DNA of 64,000 nucleotides from Frankia alni ACN14a (GTDB lineage: Bacteria > Actinomycetota > Actinomycetes > Frankiales > Frankiaceae): the NCBI RefSeq assembly GCF_000058485.1, contig NC_008278.1, positions 862,962 through 926,961 on the forward strand, given 5' to 3'. Below, piece by piece: positions 28,481 to 37,221 of the stretch. How positions within the stretch are numbered: position 1 is the first letter of the stretch; each line of letters opens with the position of its first letter. A program made the translations under genes and the position numbers. A model generated the notes under the pieces. That model did not search any database. It was not told the origin of the DNA and saw only the letters and a list, made by a program, of their open reading frames with translations.

Positions 28481-29515
28481 ATGGAGCTTTCCCGCAGGCA
28501 GTTACTGACCGCCGCATCCGTGGCGACGGCAGGCGCGTTCGTCTCGACGGCCGGACTCACCCCGGCAGCGGCGGCAGCGGCGACGGCGACGCTCATCGGG
28601 ACGACCGTCGCCGCTCCCGCCATCGTCGGCCCCGGGCCGTCCGGGCAGCCGTTCCAGATCGCCTTCGCGGGCGGCGGCGGCTATGGCGCAGGCGCCCCCA
28701 ACCATCTGATCAACATTGCTCACGGCAACGACCTGGCGCATCCACGGGTGCTGCCCTACCGGACCGGCGACGCCCTCGGCCTCGCCTGGGACGGCAGTGG
28801 CATGAGTACCAGCCTCACCCTCGCCTGGACGCACTACTACGACCGCACCCGGCGGCTCAACCTCGGCCGGTCGGCCAACGGCGCGACCTTCGACCTGTTC
28901 CCCGCGAGCAGTCACACGTGCCTCGGTGGGGTTGCCCTCACCCGGCACGACAACGCCGTCATCGTCGGGTGGGCCGGCGGCGGTGGTCCCGGTGGCGGCG
29001 CGCCCGACGGCCGGGTCAACGTCGCCGCCCTGGGCGGACGTCCGGTGACCCTGCCCTGGCGCACCCCGTCGGCGCCCGCCCTGGCGGGCGACCCGGGCGT
29101 CTTCTGGCCGGACGGACGGCCACGGCTCTACGTCTGCTGGAGGGACGCCGAAGGCTACCTGTACTTCACCTACTGTGGCTATCGCGATTTCGGCGAGTTG
29201 CTGGACCGCAGGCGCGTTCAGCGGGTGGAGACCCGCGGGAAAGCCGAACGGAGCTCCCAGAGCCCCGCCCTGGCATTCAGCGGTGACCGCCTGTATCTCG
29301 CCTGGCCAGCCGTCGACCGTGCACATCACATCAATGTCAAGATTATCGCCGGTGCCGGCGCCGGGCAGAAGATGACCGGATCGGAGACCGCCTCCTCCGC
29401 CATCGCTGTGCAGTCCCACTACCGAGGGTCGGCGAGGGGATGGACAGGACGATACGTCTACCGCGGCACCGACCGGATCGGCGGCGTCTACCTGACTGAC
29501 GCGATGCCCCTGTGA
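28481..29515 (+). CDS. Tat-type secreted protein, probable beta-propeller fold
   Basis: About 344 residues. The N-terminus MELSRRQLLTAASVATAGAF with an Ala-rich cleavage region is a twin-arginine signal. The mature protein has repeated short motifs rich in Gly, Trp and aromatic residues (GDALGLAWDGSGMSTSLTLA, NAVIVGWAGGGGPGG, RPRLYVCWRDAEGYLYFTY, GDRLYLAWPAVDRAHHIN), suggesting a beta-propeller. Spacing of AAGG to the ATG is good. It diverges from the two-component genes; it could be a sensed or regulated surface protein. No enzyme motif is visible. Confidence 0.75.
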   Translation: MELSRRQLLTAASVATAGAFVSTAGLTPAAAAAATATLIGTTVAAPAIVGPGPSGQPFQIAFAGGGGYGAGAPNHLINIAHGNDLAHPRVLPYRTGDALGLAWDGSGMSTSLTLAWTHYYDRTRRLNLGRSANGATFDLFPASSHTCLGGVALTRHDNAVIVGWAGGGGPGGGAPDGRVNVAALGGRPVTLPWRTPSAPALAGDPGVFWPDGRPRLYVCWRDAEGYLYFTYCGYRDFGELLDRRRVQRVETRGKAERSSQSPALAFSGDRLYLAWPAVDRAHHINVKIIAGAGAGQKMTGSETASSAIAVQSHYRGSARGWTGRYVYRGTDRIGGVYLTDAMPL

Positions 29516-29590
29516 TCCACCGACCGGCCAGAACGGGCACGGACGTTGCCGAAGCCGCGGTCGGGGGTGAACACGACCACCCAGGCGGCG
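29516..29590 (-). pseudogene. Remnant of a DUF5615 PIN-like toxin gene
   Basis: The minus strand reads VVVFTPDRGFGNVRA, the metal-binding core motif of DUF5615 PIN-like ribonucleases, but the frame is not continued on either side. The DNA (about 29539-29573) is nearly identical to the same motif in the longer remnant near 31130-31166. Confidence 0.45.
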
Positions 29591-29661
29591 GCACCAGGTG
29601 AGGGAGGCGTTGTCGCCACCTCGGGTGCCTACGGCGGTTCGCGACCCCTGACGATGAGGCC

Positions 29662-29947
29662 GTGGCCGCCCGCGTCCGTCTGGACCACTACCTTCAGCTC
29701 GTCCGCGCGGAACTCCACCAGGCCATCAACGTCGGGAGGTCCATCGCCGACTGCGTGGCCCACGCCCGGGGTCGCGTCCCGTTCTGGTCCGACGACACGA
29801 TCGCCGACGCCCTCACCGACCGCGGAGCCGACCCCCTGTTGCGCTGTCACCGCCGTCCTGCGCACCGCCTACCACCAGCCCCTCACCCTCGCCGACCTCG
29901 CCGAACTCTGGCCGGGTGGCCCGGTCCCGGGCAGCTCAGGCCCATGA
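29662..29947 (+). pseudogene. Frameshifted small gene
   Basis: The GTG at 29662 begins MAARVRLDHYLQLVRAELHQ and reads naturally through FWSDDTIADALTDRGADPLL. The frame then becomes Arg/Pro-rich, while another frame continues with AVTAVLRTAYHQPLTLADLA and ends ELWPGGPVPGSSGP at 29947. One indel near 29840 restores a product of about 95 residues. Function unknown; the setting suggests a decayed accessory gene. Confidence 0.45.
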
Positions 29948-30016
29948 ACCGAATGACCGGGCGACGAAGCCGAAGACGTGCCAGCGGCAAGATTTTCCAT
30001 GCCTACTCCGCGGAAG

Positions 30017-30049
30017 CAGCGACTATCCACAGCCTGTGGATAGTCGCTG
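30017..30049. repeat. Near-perfect palindrome with DnaA-box-like arms
   Basis: Arms CAGCGACTATCCACAG and CTGTGGATAGTCGCTG are exact inverted repeats of 16 bp around one central base. Each arm contains CTATCCACA, one mismatch from the DnaA box TTATCCACA. It lies in noncoding DNA about 230 bases before the CsbD-like gene. A dyad operator, a terminator or a recombination site are alternatives. Confidence 0.85.
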
Positions 30050-30279
30050 TGCGTAATGAAAATCGATGGGATTGGGCGGGATGGTGCAGCGAACCGCCTA
30101 TACAACGGTTGGCGGAGAGTGGCGCCGGTACTCGGAATTTCCGATTTAGAAAAAGTGCCGCGTGTGGTCAGTATCCACGCCGACTCGATGGCCTGACCTG
30201 CGTTCCGTGAACCCACTGGCTAGGGTTGCCCTCGCGCCATCACCGCACGAATAGCAATCATGACGAAAGGGTTCACGAG

Positions 30280-30582
30280 ATGACTCAGCAGGAGCAGCAG
30301 CAGCAGCGTCAGCAGGTTGAGCAGCAGCTCCGCCAGAACTGGCGGCAGCTTCGCTACCGTCTGCTCGACCAGTTCGGTCAGGTCAGCAGCTCCGACCTGG
30401 ACGCAGCGAGCGGCATCAACGACCTCATTGCGCGGATCTCCGACAAGACGAACCACAGCGAGCGGTACGTCGAGAACCGTCTCCGGGAACTGGTTGGCGT
30501 TGGCGCTGGCCAGGGCGGGCAGTTCGGTGAGCGTCTCGGCGGGCAGCAGGCCGGTCAGGGCCAGCCTTTCGGCGCCCAGTAA
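30280..30582 (+). CDS. CsbD-like small stress protein
   Basis: A 100-residue hydrophilic protein: a Gln-rich N-terminus (QQEQQQQRQQVEQQLRQ), a central segment NWRQLRYRLLDQFGQVSSSD then LIARISDKTNHSERYVENRL, and a Gly/Gln tail. The W-x-x-L ... DLD ... LI..I pattern follows the short helical CsbD family, which is induced by general stress in many bacteria. The ATG at 30280 is preceded by GAAAGG. The gene stands alone among decayed accessory DNA. Identity as CsbD rests on pattern only. Confidence 0.6.
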   Translation: MTQQEQQQQRQQVEQQLRQNWRQLRYRLLDQFGQVSSSDLDAASGINDLIARISDKTNHSERYVENRLRELVGVGAGQGGQFGERLGGQQAGQGQPFGAQ

Positions 30583-30907
30583 CAGCCACTCTCCACCGGG
30601 CAGGCGCAAGCAGGGAAACCACGGCCCCCACCCGGCGCGCCTGCCCGGCCTTCGCCCGTTGAGAGCAGCCGGGTGCTGACCCGTCCCGAGTCGGCGGCGG
30701 GTCGGAACCGATGCTGACGGATGGCAGCCACAACGGCAGTCAAGGCCACGCCCGGCGGTGGACGGGCGACGGCACTCGGCGGACGAGGCTGAGCGTGCGA
30801 CCGCAGCGGCGGACGCTGGCGGACGAACCTCCGACGATGAGCTGGCTCACGAAATGACGGGGCAGCCCAACCGGATGTCTCGCTCGAAAGCCGCTCCAGG
30901 AGGGACG

Positions 30908-30970
30908 CGCACGGTTGAGAAAGGCCAGAGCCCCGCACCCCGATCCAAGGTGCGGGGCTTTGCCGCTTTG
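30908..30970 (+). repeat. Third, diverged copy of the tRNA-Arg downstream segment
   Basis: This matches the stretch that begins at the tRNA 3' end (GCGCACG..GGTTGAGA..AGGCC) and includes the hairpin (AGCCCCGCACC with GGTGCGGGGCT, 30929-30959) and TGCCGCTT. No tRNA precedes it. It may act as a terminator, and it may be a scar of another insertion at the same kind of site. Confidence 0.7.
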
Positions 30971-30984
30971 GGATCTTCGGTACT

Positions 30985-31310
30985 GCAATCAGGGCTGCAA
31001 TGGCGGCACGGTAGTCAGCCGTCCTCGCGGCGGATGCGGAGCAGACCGCCTCGATCGCCGAGATCACCGTGCGGGCTGCCTGGTCGTCAACGCGGAATAC
31101 CACGATCCCACGATGGGACCCGGGCGGATAGGCACGGACGTTGCCGAAGCCGCGGTCGGGGGTGAAACAATCCGGCCATCGTCGCCTGCAGCGGCGAGCA
31201 TCTCAGGGTTCGTCCGTCCCGCACGCTGCTCGCTGAACACGGTGTCGGCGTCGATTTTGAACGTGGCGAGCCGTTCGGCCAGCGAGACCGGTAGGGCGAG
31301 CAGGCCGCCC
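30985..31310 (-). pseudogene. Broken DUF5615 PIN-like toxin gene
   Basis: In one minus frame LPVSLAERLATFKIDADTVF, GRTNPEMLAAAGDDGRIV is readable. A shift near 31165 moves to the frame FTPDRGFGNVRAYPPGSHRG then IVVFRVDDQAARTVISAIEA. Together these match DUF5615 (PIN-like, Mut7-C type RNase) toxins, but the first catalytic Asp expected just before LPVSLA is missing, the frame is broken, and the natural stop is lost so that the frame runs on through the hairpin copy. No intact DUF433-type antitoxin is seen. Confidence 0.6.
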
Positions 31311-31321
31311 CGGCGGCCGAC

Positions 31322-31588
31322 GTGCTTGTCTGGCATCCCTCCGAGGCAACAGCCCTGGCCACCGCGGCGGCAATGGGCGCACGGGGCCGGGTCGAGATCC
31401 GTGACAACGGCACACCCATCGACCTGACCGACCGCAGCGCAGGCATCGACTACCTGACCTTCCGCCGTCTCGCCGAGGCACTGAACGTCAGCCCCGGCAA
31501 GCTGGACCAGCTACGCGCCGAGCTCCACCAGGGCCAGCCCGCCGACGAACGCTTCCCCCTCTGGCCAGTCCAACCCCGAATATGCTGA
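31322..31588 (+). CDS. Small hypothetical protein
   Basis: An 88-residue reading frame with reasonable composition (ALATAAAMGARGRVEIRDNG, GIDYLTFRRLAEALNVSPGK, LDQLRAELHQGQPADERFPL). The middle could be a small helical domain. It overlaps no other credible gene. The LRAELHQ string also occurs in the broken gene at 29662. It may be a fragment of a larger lost gene. Confidence 0.35.
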   Translation: MLVWHPSEATALATAAAMGARGRVEIRDNGTPIDLTDRSAGIDYLTFRRLAEALNVSPGKLDQLRAELHQGQPADERFPLWPVQPRIC

Positions 31589-31973
31589 GAGCGGGCTGGA
31601 GCCGGTGGAAAGACCGCGGCCGAACAGAAGGCCACTGTCATCGCAACGCCGCTACCAGGCCCCCTCAAAACAGGCGGCCGGCAGGTCACAATCGGCCGGC
31701 AGGTCACAATCGGCCGGACGTCTTCCGGTCATCGCGTGAAACGCCGGCGGGGGACCTGGAGACGTACCGCCGTAGCCTTTCCGGCCCGCGAAGGACAGGG
31801 CTCCCGGAGCCCAACCGCCAGGACTCTGGACCTGAGCAGGGCCGCCGACGACCCTACAACGGGTCACCAGTCATGACGGCGAGCTACCTTGCCGAGGCCC
31901 TGGTTTGTACTACCTTCGGTGGGCGCCGTCGTGCCCAGGTCGGGGTTGGTGCAGTTGAGACGAGAGGCGCAGA
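31589..31973. other. Noncoding region
   Basis: About 385 bases without a supported gene. A short tandem repeat (CGGCCGGCAGGTCACAAT, almost two copies, about 31676-31711) is the only structure noticed. Confidence 0.5.
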
Positions 31974-32174
31974 GTGAGAACTCGTGTCGGTACCCTCGCG
32001 GCGAGCGCACTTCTGGTGTGGTCGGAGCCGACTTCCTGGCCGGTCAGGACATGGCGCTGGAGGCGCCCGGTGTTCTCCTGGCAGCGATGGGGCCTCAGTG
32101 TCGTCGTCGGATGCGCTCTCCTCGGTGGGGCCATGGCGCCGGCGGGCGCCCGTTCGAGCCGGCAGGCGACGTGA
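31974..32174 (+). CDS. Possible small membrane protein
   Basis: A 66-residue frame from GTG at 31974 with GAGAGG upstream. Trp/Arg-rich N-terminal half, then a hydrophobic segment (WGLSVVVGCALLGGAMAPAG). The ORF ends 7 bases before the next small ORF. Support is limited to start signal and hydrophobicity. Confidence 0.3.
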   Translation: MRTRVGTLAASALLVWSEPTSWPVRTWRWRRPVFSWQRWGLSVVVGCALLGGAMAPAGARSSRQAT

Positions 32175-32181
32175 TCAAGCG

Positions 32182-32391
32182 ATGAGGAGTGCGGGTACGC
32201 AGCAGGAACCGGATCCCGAGCGGGGACTGACCGAGCACCAGCGCGAGTTGTTCCAAACCCTGGTCGACAGGTGCATGGATTTCGGCATGCCGACCGACGA
32301 GACCTTCCAGGCGCTCCGAGCCTGCGTGCTCAGCATCAGGACCGACATTCAGGGAATGACTCGCTACCAAGTCACGAAAAGTGACCGGTAG
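32182..32391 (+). CDS. Small hypothetical protein
   Basis: A 69-residue frame with natural composition (LTEHQRELFQTLVDRCMDFG, MPTDETFQALRACVLSIRTD), predicted helical. The ATG at 32182 follows the preceding small ORF closely. No family recognised. Confidence 0.4.
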   Translation: MRSAGTQQEPDPERGLTEHQRELFQTLVDRCMDFGMPTDETFQALRACVLSIRTDIQGMTRYQVTKSDR

Positions 32392-32496
32392 CGGGAAATG
32401 CCACGGCTGCCACCCGAGGGGTGGATAGGGGACGACTCGAACTCAACGCCGGCGACGAGTCTCGGAGCCGGAACGACCCAGCACCGGGGGTAGAAC

Positions 32497-32934
32497 GTGG
32501 ATCCGACGCCTGCAGTCGATGGCACCGGCGACTCCGGCGATGCTCGAGGTGGCGGCCTACGCGACGTCGTGCGGCTCACCATCCCCGCCGCCGGCGCCTA
32601 CCTGGTCGTCCTGCGCACGGCGACCGCGTCTCTGGCCGCGCGGGCGGACTTCACCCTCGACGACATTGAGGACCTGCGGATCGCGGTGGACGAGGCCTGC
32701 GCCCTGCTGCTGGTCTCCGCGGTCCCGGGATCGGCCCTGGAGTGCGTCTTCACGCTGTCGCCAGGCCTCCTGCGGGTGACCGTCTCGGTCGACAGCTTCG
32801 ACGGCGAGCCGCCGTCGAAGGACACGTTCGCCTGGACCGTGCTGAGCGCGCTGGCCGGCGAGGTCGCCAGCTCCACCGGGCCGGGCCGGCGAGTCACGAT
32901 CGCGCTGGCGAAACGGCGCGGCGACCGTGGCTAA
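32497..32934 (+). CDS. Anti-sigma factor type HATPase (RsbW/SpoIIAB-like)
   Basis: About 145 residues. A GHKL-type ATPase: the N box lies in FTLDDIEDLRIAVDEACALLL, and a degenerate G2-like segment (STGPGRRVTIALAK) ends the fold. Proteins of this size bind stress sigma factors of the SigB/SigF group and phosphorylate or sequester partners. No sigma-factor or antagonist gene is adjacent, so it acts in trans or in a larger network. GTG at 32497 is the first good start before the RLTIPAAGAYLVVLR strand. Confidence 0.8.
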   Translation: MDPTPAVDGTGDSGDARGGGLRDVVRLTIPAAGAYLVVLRTATASLAARADFTLDDIEDLRIAVDEACALLLVSAVPGSALECVFTLSPGLLRVTVSVDSFDGEPPSKDTFAWTVLSALAGEVASSTGPGRRVTIALAKRRGDRG

Positions 32935-33059
32935 TAGCTGATCCCGCGGCTGCCGTCCAGCTTCCCGGTCGCCGTCGCGGCCTCGCTCGCTCGCGCGAGC
33001 CGGCGACCTGACGGCGTTGAGCTGCGAAGGCGGCAGCGCCGTCCGATTATTGTGGCGGC

Positions 33060-33722
33060 ATGGGATTGCTGGGGGATCTGGTCAGGATCGTGTCCGACCT
33101 GGTGACGGGCGGCCGGCGCCAGGGTGAGGCACCCCCGCGGGAGGCGGGACGGGAAGGCCGGCGGCGGTCGGTACCCACATCGAAGGCCCCTTCCCCCGCC
33201 CCTTCCTCCGCTTCGCCCTCCCCTTCGTCCTCGGGGGCGGCCGCGCGCAGTCACCCGGCCCGGGAGCGGGCGCGGTCGTCTCGCGCGAACGAGGAGGGCT
33301 CGCCGGGTGAGTTCGGGCCGGATGCGACCGTGGAGGTCGATCCGGGGCGCATCGGGTCGGTACGGATGAGCTACGCGCCGCAGTCGGACGGGGCCCCGGA
33401 TCCCGGTGAGATCGTCTGGACGTGGGTGCCGTTCGAGGAGAACGACGGGCGGGGCAAGGATCGGCCGGTGCTCGTGGTGGCCGTCGAATCCGCGGGCACC
33501 TACCTGGCCGTGCAGCTCACCAGCAAGGAGCATGACGGCGAGGGCGACTTCGTGCCCGTCGGCGCGGGCGGGTGGGACAGCGAGCGCCGACCGTCCTGGG
33601 TCAACCTGGACCGGGTGATCCGGGTGCACGAGGGCGGGATGCGCCGAGAGTCGTCGGCCCTGCCGCGCGAGCCGTTCGAGCGGGTCACGGACCGGCTGCG
33701 TCAGCGCTACGGCTGGCGCTAG
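33060..33722 (+). CDS. PemK/MazF-like protein with disordered N-terminus
   Basis: About 220 residues. An N-terminal helix and a Ser/Pro/Arg-rich disordered stretch of about 90 residues precede a PemK/MazF-like domain of about 120 residues (PGEIVWTWVPFEENDGRGKD, RPVLVVAVES, QLTSKEHDGEGDFVPVGAGG, WVNLDRVIRVHEGG). The fold is that of type II toxin endoribonucleases, but the family also includes long actinobacterial proteins without a partner. No antitoxin gene is adjacent, so a toxin role is not assumed. Confidence 0.75.
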   Translation: MGLLGDLVRIVSDLVTGGRRQGEAPPREAGREGRRRSVPTSKAPSPAPSSASPSPSSSGAAARSHPARERARSSRANEEGSPGEFGPDATVEVDPGRIGSVRMSYAPQSDGAPDPGEIVWTWVPFEENDGRGKDRPVLVVAVESAGTYLAVQLTSKEHDGEGDFVPVGAGGWDSERRPSWVNLDRVIRVHEGGMRRESSALPREPFERVTDRLRQRYGWR

Positions 33723-34476
33723 GCGCTGTCGGGTTCTCGGCCGCCAGGTCACCCTGACAGCCTTACCCCCGAGTCATTTTCGACTCAGTATTAAGGATTG
33801 TCTCCCTTTGTCCAGAAGACCTGAGGTGTTATCGGCGCCGGTCGACTTACGACGATGCCACTGACATAGTTCAAGCAGCCTTCCTGTCGGATGCCGACGT
33901 GCAGACTCGCCACCATGAGGTAGCTGCCCGCCGAGGGGTGCCTGGCGTGGAGTCATTATGGCCGAAGTGGCCGCGAGCTGGCACAGCGGCTGAATCCCCG
34001 GGCCGCATCGTGATCTCCTCGCCGAGCGCGAAGAAGCCGCCGGCGCCGGCCACCACGCAATCACCGCCGACGGAGAGCAGCGTCACGGTGGCATCGCGGG
34101 CACGAACGACGCCCATTGCCCTCGAATTCCGGCGAGGTCGTCGGAACATCGCGAGCACCTCCGTCGGCCATCGTCACTCTCGGAGTTCGACTGATCGCTC
34201 CTGTGGTGTGCCGTACGTCTGCGGCGTATCTGAGATCACGAAAAGGTACAGGGGTGCAGCGAACAAGGCGTGCCGTCCCTTCACGCCAGACCCTGAGCGG
34301 GGACGTGGAGAGACGCACCACGAGGACTCCCTCGCTCGGGCCCGGACAGCACTTGCGACACAACTCGGTCGCAGTCAGTTTGACCCTGCCTTGGACGCCG
34401 CTACCCGCTTTGACAAGCCATACGATCCGGCGCAGGCAACAGTGCGTCCTGGACTGCCTGCACCGACCGGCCCGGA
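33723..34476. other. Intergenic region
   Basis: About 750 bases. A weak leftward frame at 33871-34158 (containing RARDATVTLLSVGGDCVVAG) is the only coding hint and is too uncertain to call. No RNA gene or mobile element was recognised. Confidence 0.45.
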
Positions 34477-34977
34477 TCAGTCGCGCTGGTGGACGACCAG
34501 GACCGCGCCGGGGGCGTGGGCGACGACGGAGGTGGCCACGCTGCCGAGCAGGTGGCCGGCCAGCCGGGAGTGCCGATGGGCGCCGAGAACGATGAGGTCC
34601 GCCTGGCGCTCGGCGGCGGTGGCGATGATGCCCTTCCAGGTCGGTGCCGCCTGGACGGTCGCGCTCTGGGCGCGGAGTCCGGCGGCGTTCGCGAGGTGAG
34701 CACCGTGCGCGGCGATCTCGGCCGCGGCCTTCTCGACCTCGGCGGCGCTGTTCGCGTCGAAATGCTGCGAGCCGACCGGGGTGAAGCCGACGTCGGCCGG
34801 CTGCCAGGCGCACACGATGAGCGCCTCGCGTCCGGGCGGAAGCTGCGTCGCGGCGAACTGGATGGCGTGGCCGGCGACGTCACTGCCGTCATAGGCGAAC
34901 AGCACCGGACCGGGGCGGCCGGCTCGAGCACCGGGCTGCACGGCGTCGGCGTTGGAGTCGGCGTGGGGTGAGGACAT
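34477..34977 (-). CDS. Universal stress protein (UspA family)
   Basis: A 166-residue single-domain UspA protein. It has the strand-1 start GPVLFAYDGSDVAGHAIQFA and the nucleotide-binding signature LIVLGAHRHSRLAGHLLGSV continuing to VLVVH (the G-x2-G-x9-G-S/T pattern). Such proteins bind ATP and help in stress survival. The ATG at 34977 follows the MFS stop after one base, so the two are co-transcribed. Confidence 0.92.
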   Translation of the reverse strand: MSSPHADSNADAVQPGARAGRPGPVLFAYDGSDVAGHAIQFAATQLPPGREALIVCAWQPADVGFTPVGSQHFDANSAAEVEKAAAEIAAHGAHLANAAGLRAQSATVQAAPTWKGIIATAAERQADLIVLGAHRHSRLAGHLLGSVATSVVAHAPGAVLVVHQRD

Positions 34978-34978
34978 G

Positions 34979-36481
34979 TCAGTCGACGCTTTCCGGGACG
35001 GGGAGGGCGATGTCCAGATCATCGAGATGGGGGGTTCGGCGGACTCTGGCCAGCAGCGGGGGAGAGTACCAGGCCGGACGCAGGGCCCCCAGGAACGTGT
35101 CGACGTCGGGAGTCTGCGGGCGGGCACCGCTCAGGGCGTAGATTGCCACGCCGATGGCGGCGCCGGCGAGGGCCAGGCCAAGGCCGATCCACAGGGCGAT
35201 GTTCGTTCCCTCGTTGAGGTCGCCGGTCACCGTGGCCGCGAAATGGGCGAAGATCGGCGCAATCATGAAGGCGGCGACCGCACGTAGCAGTTCGACCAGG
35301 GCGAACACGCGCTGAAGGTTGGCGGACGGCAGGGAGAAACCGGCCACGAACAATGCCGGGGCGACCGTGGCGCCGAGGGCGAGCCCGGTCAGTCCCGAAG
35401 CGACGAGCGCCAAGGGCTGGCTCGCCGGCATCGCGAACCAGAAGACCAGGATTCCGGCGGCGAGCAGGACCATGCCCACGAGCGGCATGTAGTGCACGGA
35501 ACGCCGGGTGACGACGAAGCCGAACGTGACCGCGGCAATGACCGCGCCGCCGAGTTCGGGCAGGTAGAGCAGCCCGACGCGCACCGGGCCGTAGGTCTCC
35601 GCGAGCACCGAGGCGGTCAGTCCCGTCGCGGACACCGACGCCGCCGCGGCGAACAGCGCGATCACCACGCCCGCGACCGGAATCGAGCTGGTGAGCATCT
35701 CCCGGACCATCAGCAGCGGCTGCGTGGCCCGGTACTGGTAGACGACGAGGACGACGATCAGTGCCAGACCGCCGAGCAGCGGTGCGATCACCTCGACGTC
35801 CAGGAAGCTGTGGCTGGTCAGTTCGGACGCGCCCAGGAAGGCCGCCAGGCTGCCGACCGCGGACAGCGCGATCGCCGGCAGGTCGCGCGGGGCGTCGGGG
35901 TTCGCCGGCGGTGCGTCCTCGAAGGTGAGCACGACCAGCAGCAGCGCCAGCACCGAGACCCCGGTGACGATCCAGAACAGCGGTCGCCAGGCGTTGGCGT
36001 CGGCCTGCAGACCACCGATGAACGGGCCGAGTGCGACCGCACCGAAGATACCCATATTCATGATCATGACGGTGGTACGCAGCTTCTCGCGCGGGTAGCC
36101 GATTGCCAGCGCGGGGGCCGCGGCGATCAGCAGCATGCTGGTGGCCAGGCCCTGCAACAGGTGGCCGATGATGAACATGGCCGCGTCCTGCGCCGCCGCC
36201 GTCAGCACGGATCCGACGACGAGCACGACCGCGTAGACGAGCAGCATCCGCCGTTGCGGCAGGTGCAGACCCAGCTGGACGGCGAGCACCGTCCCCAGCG
36301 CGTAGGCCGCGTTGCCCAGGCCCGAGCTGATGCTCATCGTCTGCGCGCTCATGTGCAGTTGTTTGGCGACGATCGGCGCCAACGGCTCCAGCGCGGCCGA
36401 CAGCGCCAGGTAGGGAATAAGCGCGAATATAACCATGGCTGCGGACGCCGCGTATCTGCCAGCAAGAGGACCTTGACGCAT
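34979..36481 (-). CDS. MFS transporter (drug/proton antiporter DHA2-like)
   Basis: About 500 residues with 12-14 predicted membrane helices. Motif A-like loops (RRMLLVYAVVLVVGS, REKLRTTVMIMNMG) and GPFIGGLQADANAWRPLFWI, typical of the 14-helix DHA2 exporters, are visible. The ATG at 36481 is preceded by AGAAGG with 5-nt spacing. It is followed directly by a UspA gene, so export and stress response are linked. Substrate unknown. Confidence 0.9.
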   Translation of the reverse strand: MRQGPLAGRYAASAAMVIFALIPYLALSAALEPLAPIVAKQLHMSAQTMSISSGLGNAAYALGTVLAVQLGLHLPQRRMLLVYAVVLVVGSVLTAAAQDAAMFIIGHLLQGLATSMLLIAAAPALAIGYPREKLRTTVMIMNMGIFGAVALGPFIGGLQADANAWRPLFWIVTGVSVLALLLVVLTFEDAPPANPDAPRDLPAIALSAVGSLAAFLGASELTSHSFLDVEVIAPLLGGLALIVVLVVYQYRATQPLLMVREMLTSSIPVAGVVIALFAAAASVSATGLTASVLAETYGPVRVGLLYLPELGGAVIAAVTFGFVVTRRSVHYMPLVGMVLLAAGILVFWFAMPASQPLALVASGLTGLALGATVAPALFVAGFSLPSANLQRVFALVELLRAVAAFMIAPIFAHFAATVTGDLNEGTNIALWIGLGLALAGAAIGVAIYALSGARPQTPDVDTFLGALRPAWYSPPLLARVRRTPHLDDLDIALPVPESVD

Positions 36482-37175
36482 CAATACCTTCTGATTTAGG
36501 CGTGCGGAATCCGGGGGAAGGATCGGGGCGTGGGACTACGGACTTTCCCTCCGATACCTTTACTCGTTCCCCGCCGGACGAACAGAGGGGCAGACGGACT
36601 GTGAGAATCGTTACCATCGGCTAAATACTGGCTTTGCCAGGAATACCGAACGCGCCGCCGGTGTCGCCTCCGGCCCGGGGCTCGGCTTCGGTCCTCGCTC
36701 TGGTCGGTCCGGACCTCGGTCCATGTCCCGGCTCTGGCCTTGGCGCTGGATCCGGCTGCCGCGCTGGATCCGGCTCTGACCTCGGCTTCCGTTCGGCCGT
36801 GCCGTCGCCTCGGCGGGACGGGAGTCGTACGACTGGGCGGCCGGTGGACGGACTGGGTGCCGTCTGCGTCCGCCGGCGTGGTGTCGGCGGACCGCCGGGT
36901 GGTCCCGGCCGACCGGGCCGATGTCGCCCGGAGTGTGGTCCCGCGCGTGACGTACGGCCAGCGGTGATCGAGCGTTACGGCACGTTCACCCAGTGATGGG
37001 GAAGGTCGCCCAGGGGTCTTGATGATCTTTAGATCGTCGTCGCCTGGCGGTGAGAATCCGGTCCGGGTAGCACGGCGGGGTTGGACGCCCCTGCGCGCGC
37101 CGGCGCGCACCGCCTACTGATGCCGCTGCAGAGCCGGCCACCACGTCCGGCGATCGTCACCGCCTGACCGCCCGA
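36482..37175. other. Intergenic region with Ser/Gly-type degenerate repeats
   Basis: About 690 bases upstream of the MFS gene. It holds degenerate short repeats such as GCTGGATCCGGCT and CTGGCTCTGGCC near 36730-36780. Long open frames here are Arg/Ser-rich and not convincing. Confidence 0.5.
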
Positions 37176-37213
37176 CCGCCTGACCGCGTGCCGCAGGACG
37201 CGCGGTCAGGCGG
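37176..37213 (-). terminator. Terminator hairpin
   Basis: A perfect 13-bp stem, CCGCCTGACCGCG (37176-37188) with CGCGGTCAGGCGG (37201-37213), and a 12-nt loop lie directly after the stop of the leftward secreted-protein gene. Confidence 0.85.
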
Positions 37214-37221
37214 CTCAGGCA

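Noticed and set aside
30017-30049. DnaA-box-like palindrome considered as a replication origin
   Set aside because: Only two inverted boxes, no AT-rich unwinding region and no dnaA, dnaN or plasmid rep gene nearby.
33060-33722. Calling the PemK-like gene part of a type II toxin-antitoxin module
   Set aside because: No antitoxin-sized gene is adjacent or overlapping, and such long actinobacterial homologues occur alone.
33871-34158. Small leftward frame between the PemK-like and UspA genes
   Set aside because: Only a short part looks protein-like, there is no clear ribosome site and no family, so it was left as intergenic.
36496-37110. Leftward open frame of about 200 codons upstream of the MFS gene
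   Set aside because: Product is Arg/Ser/Thr-rich with no domain or plausible start site, and the DNA holds degenerate short repeats.
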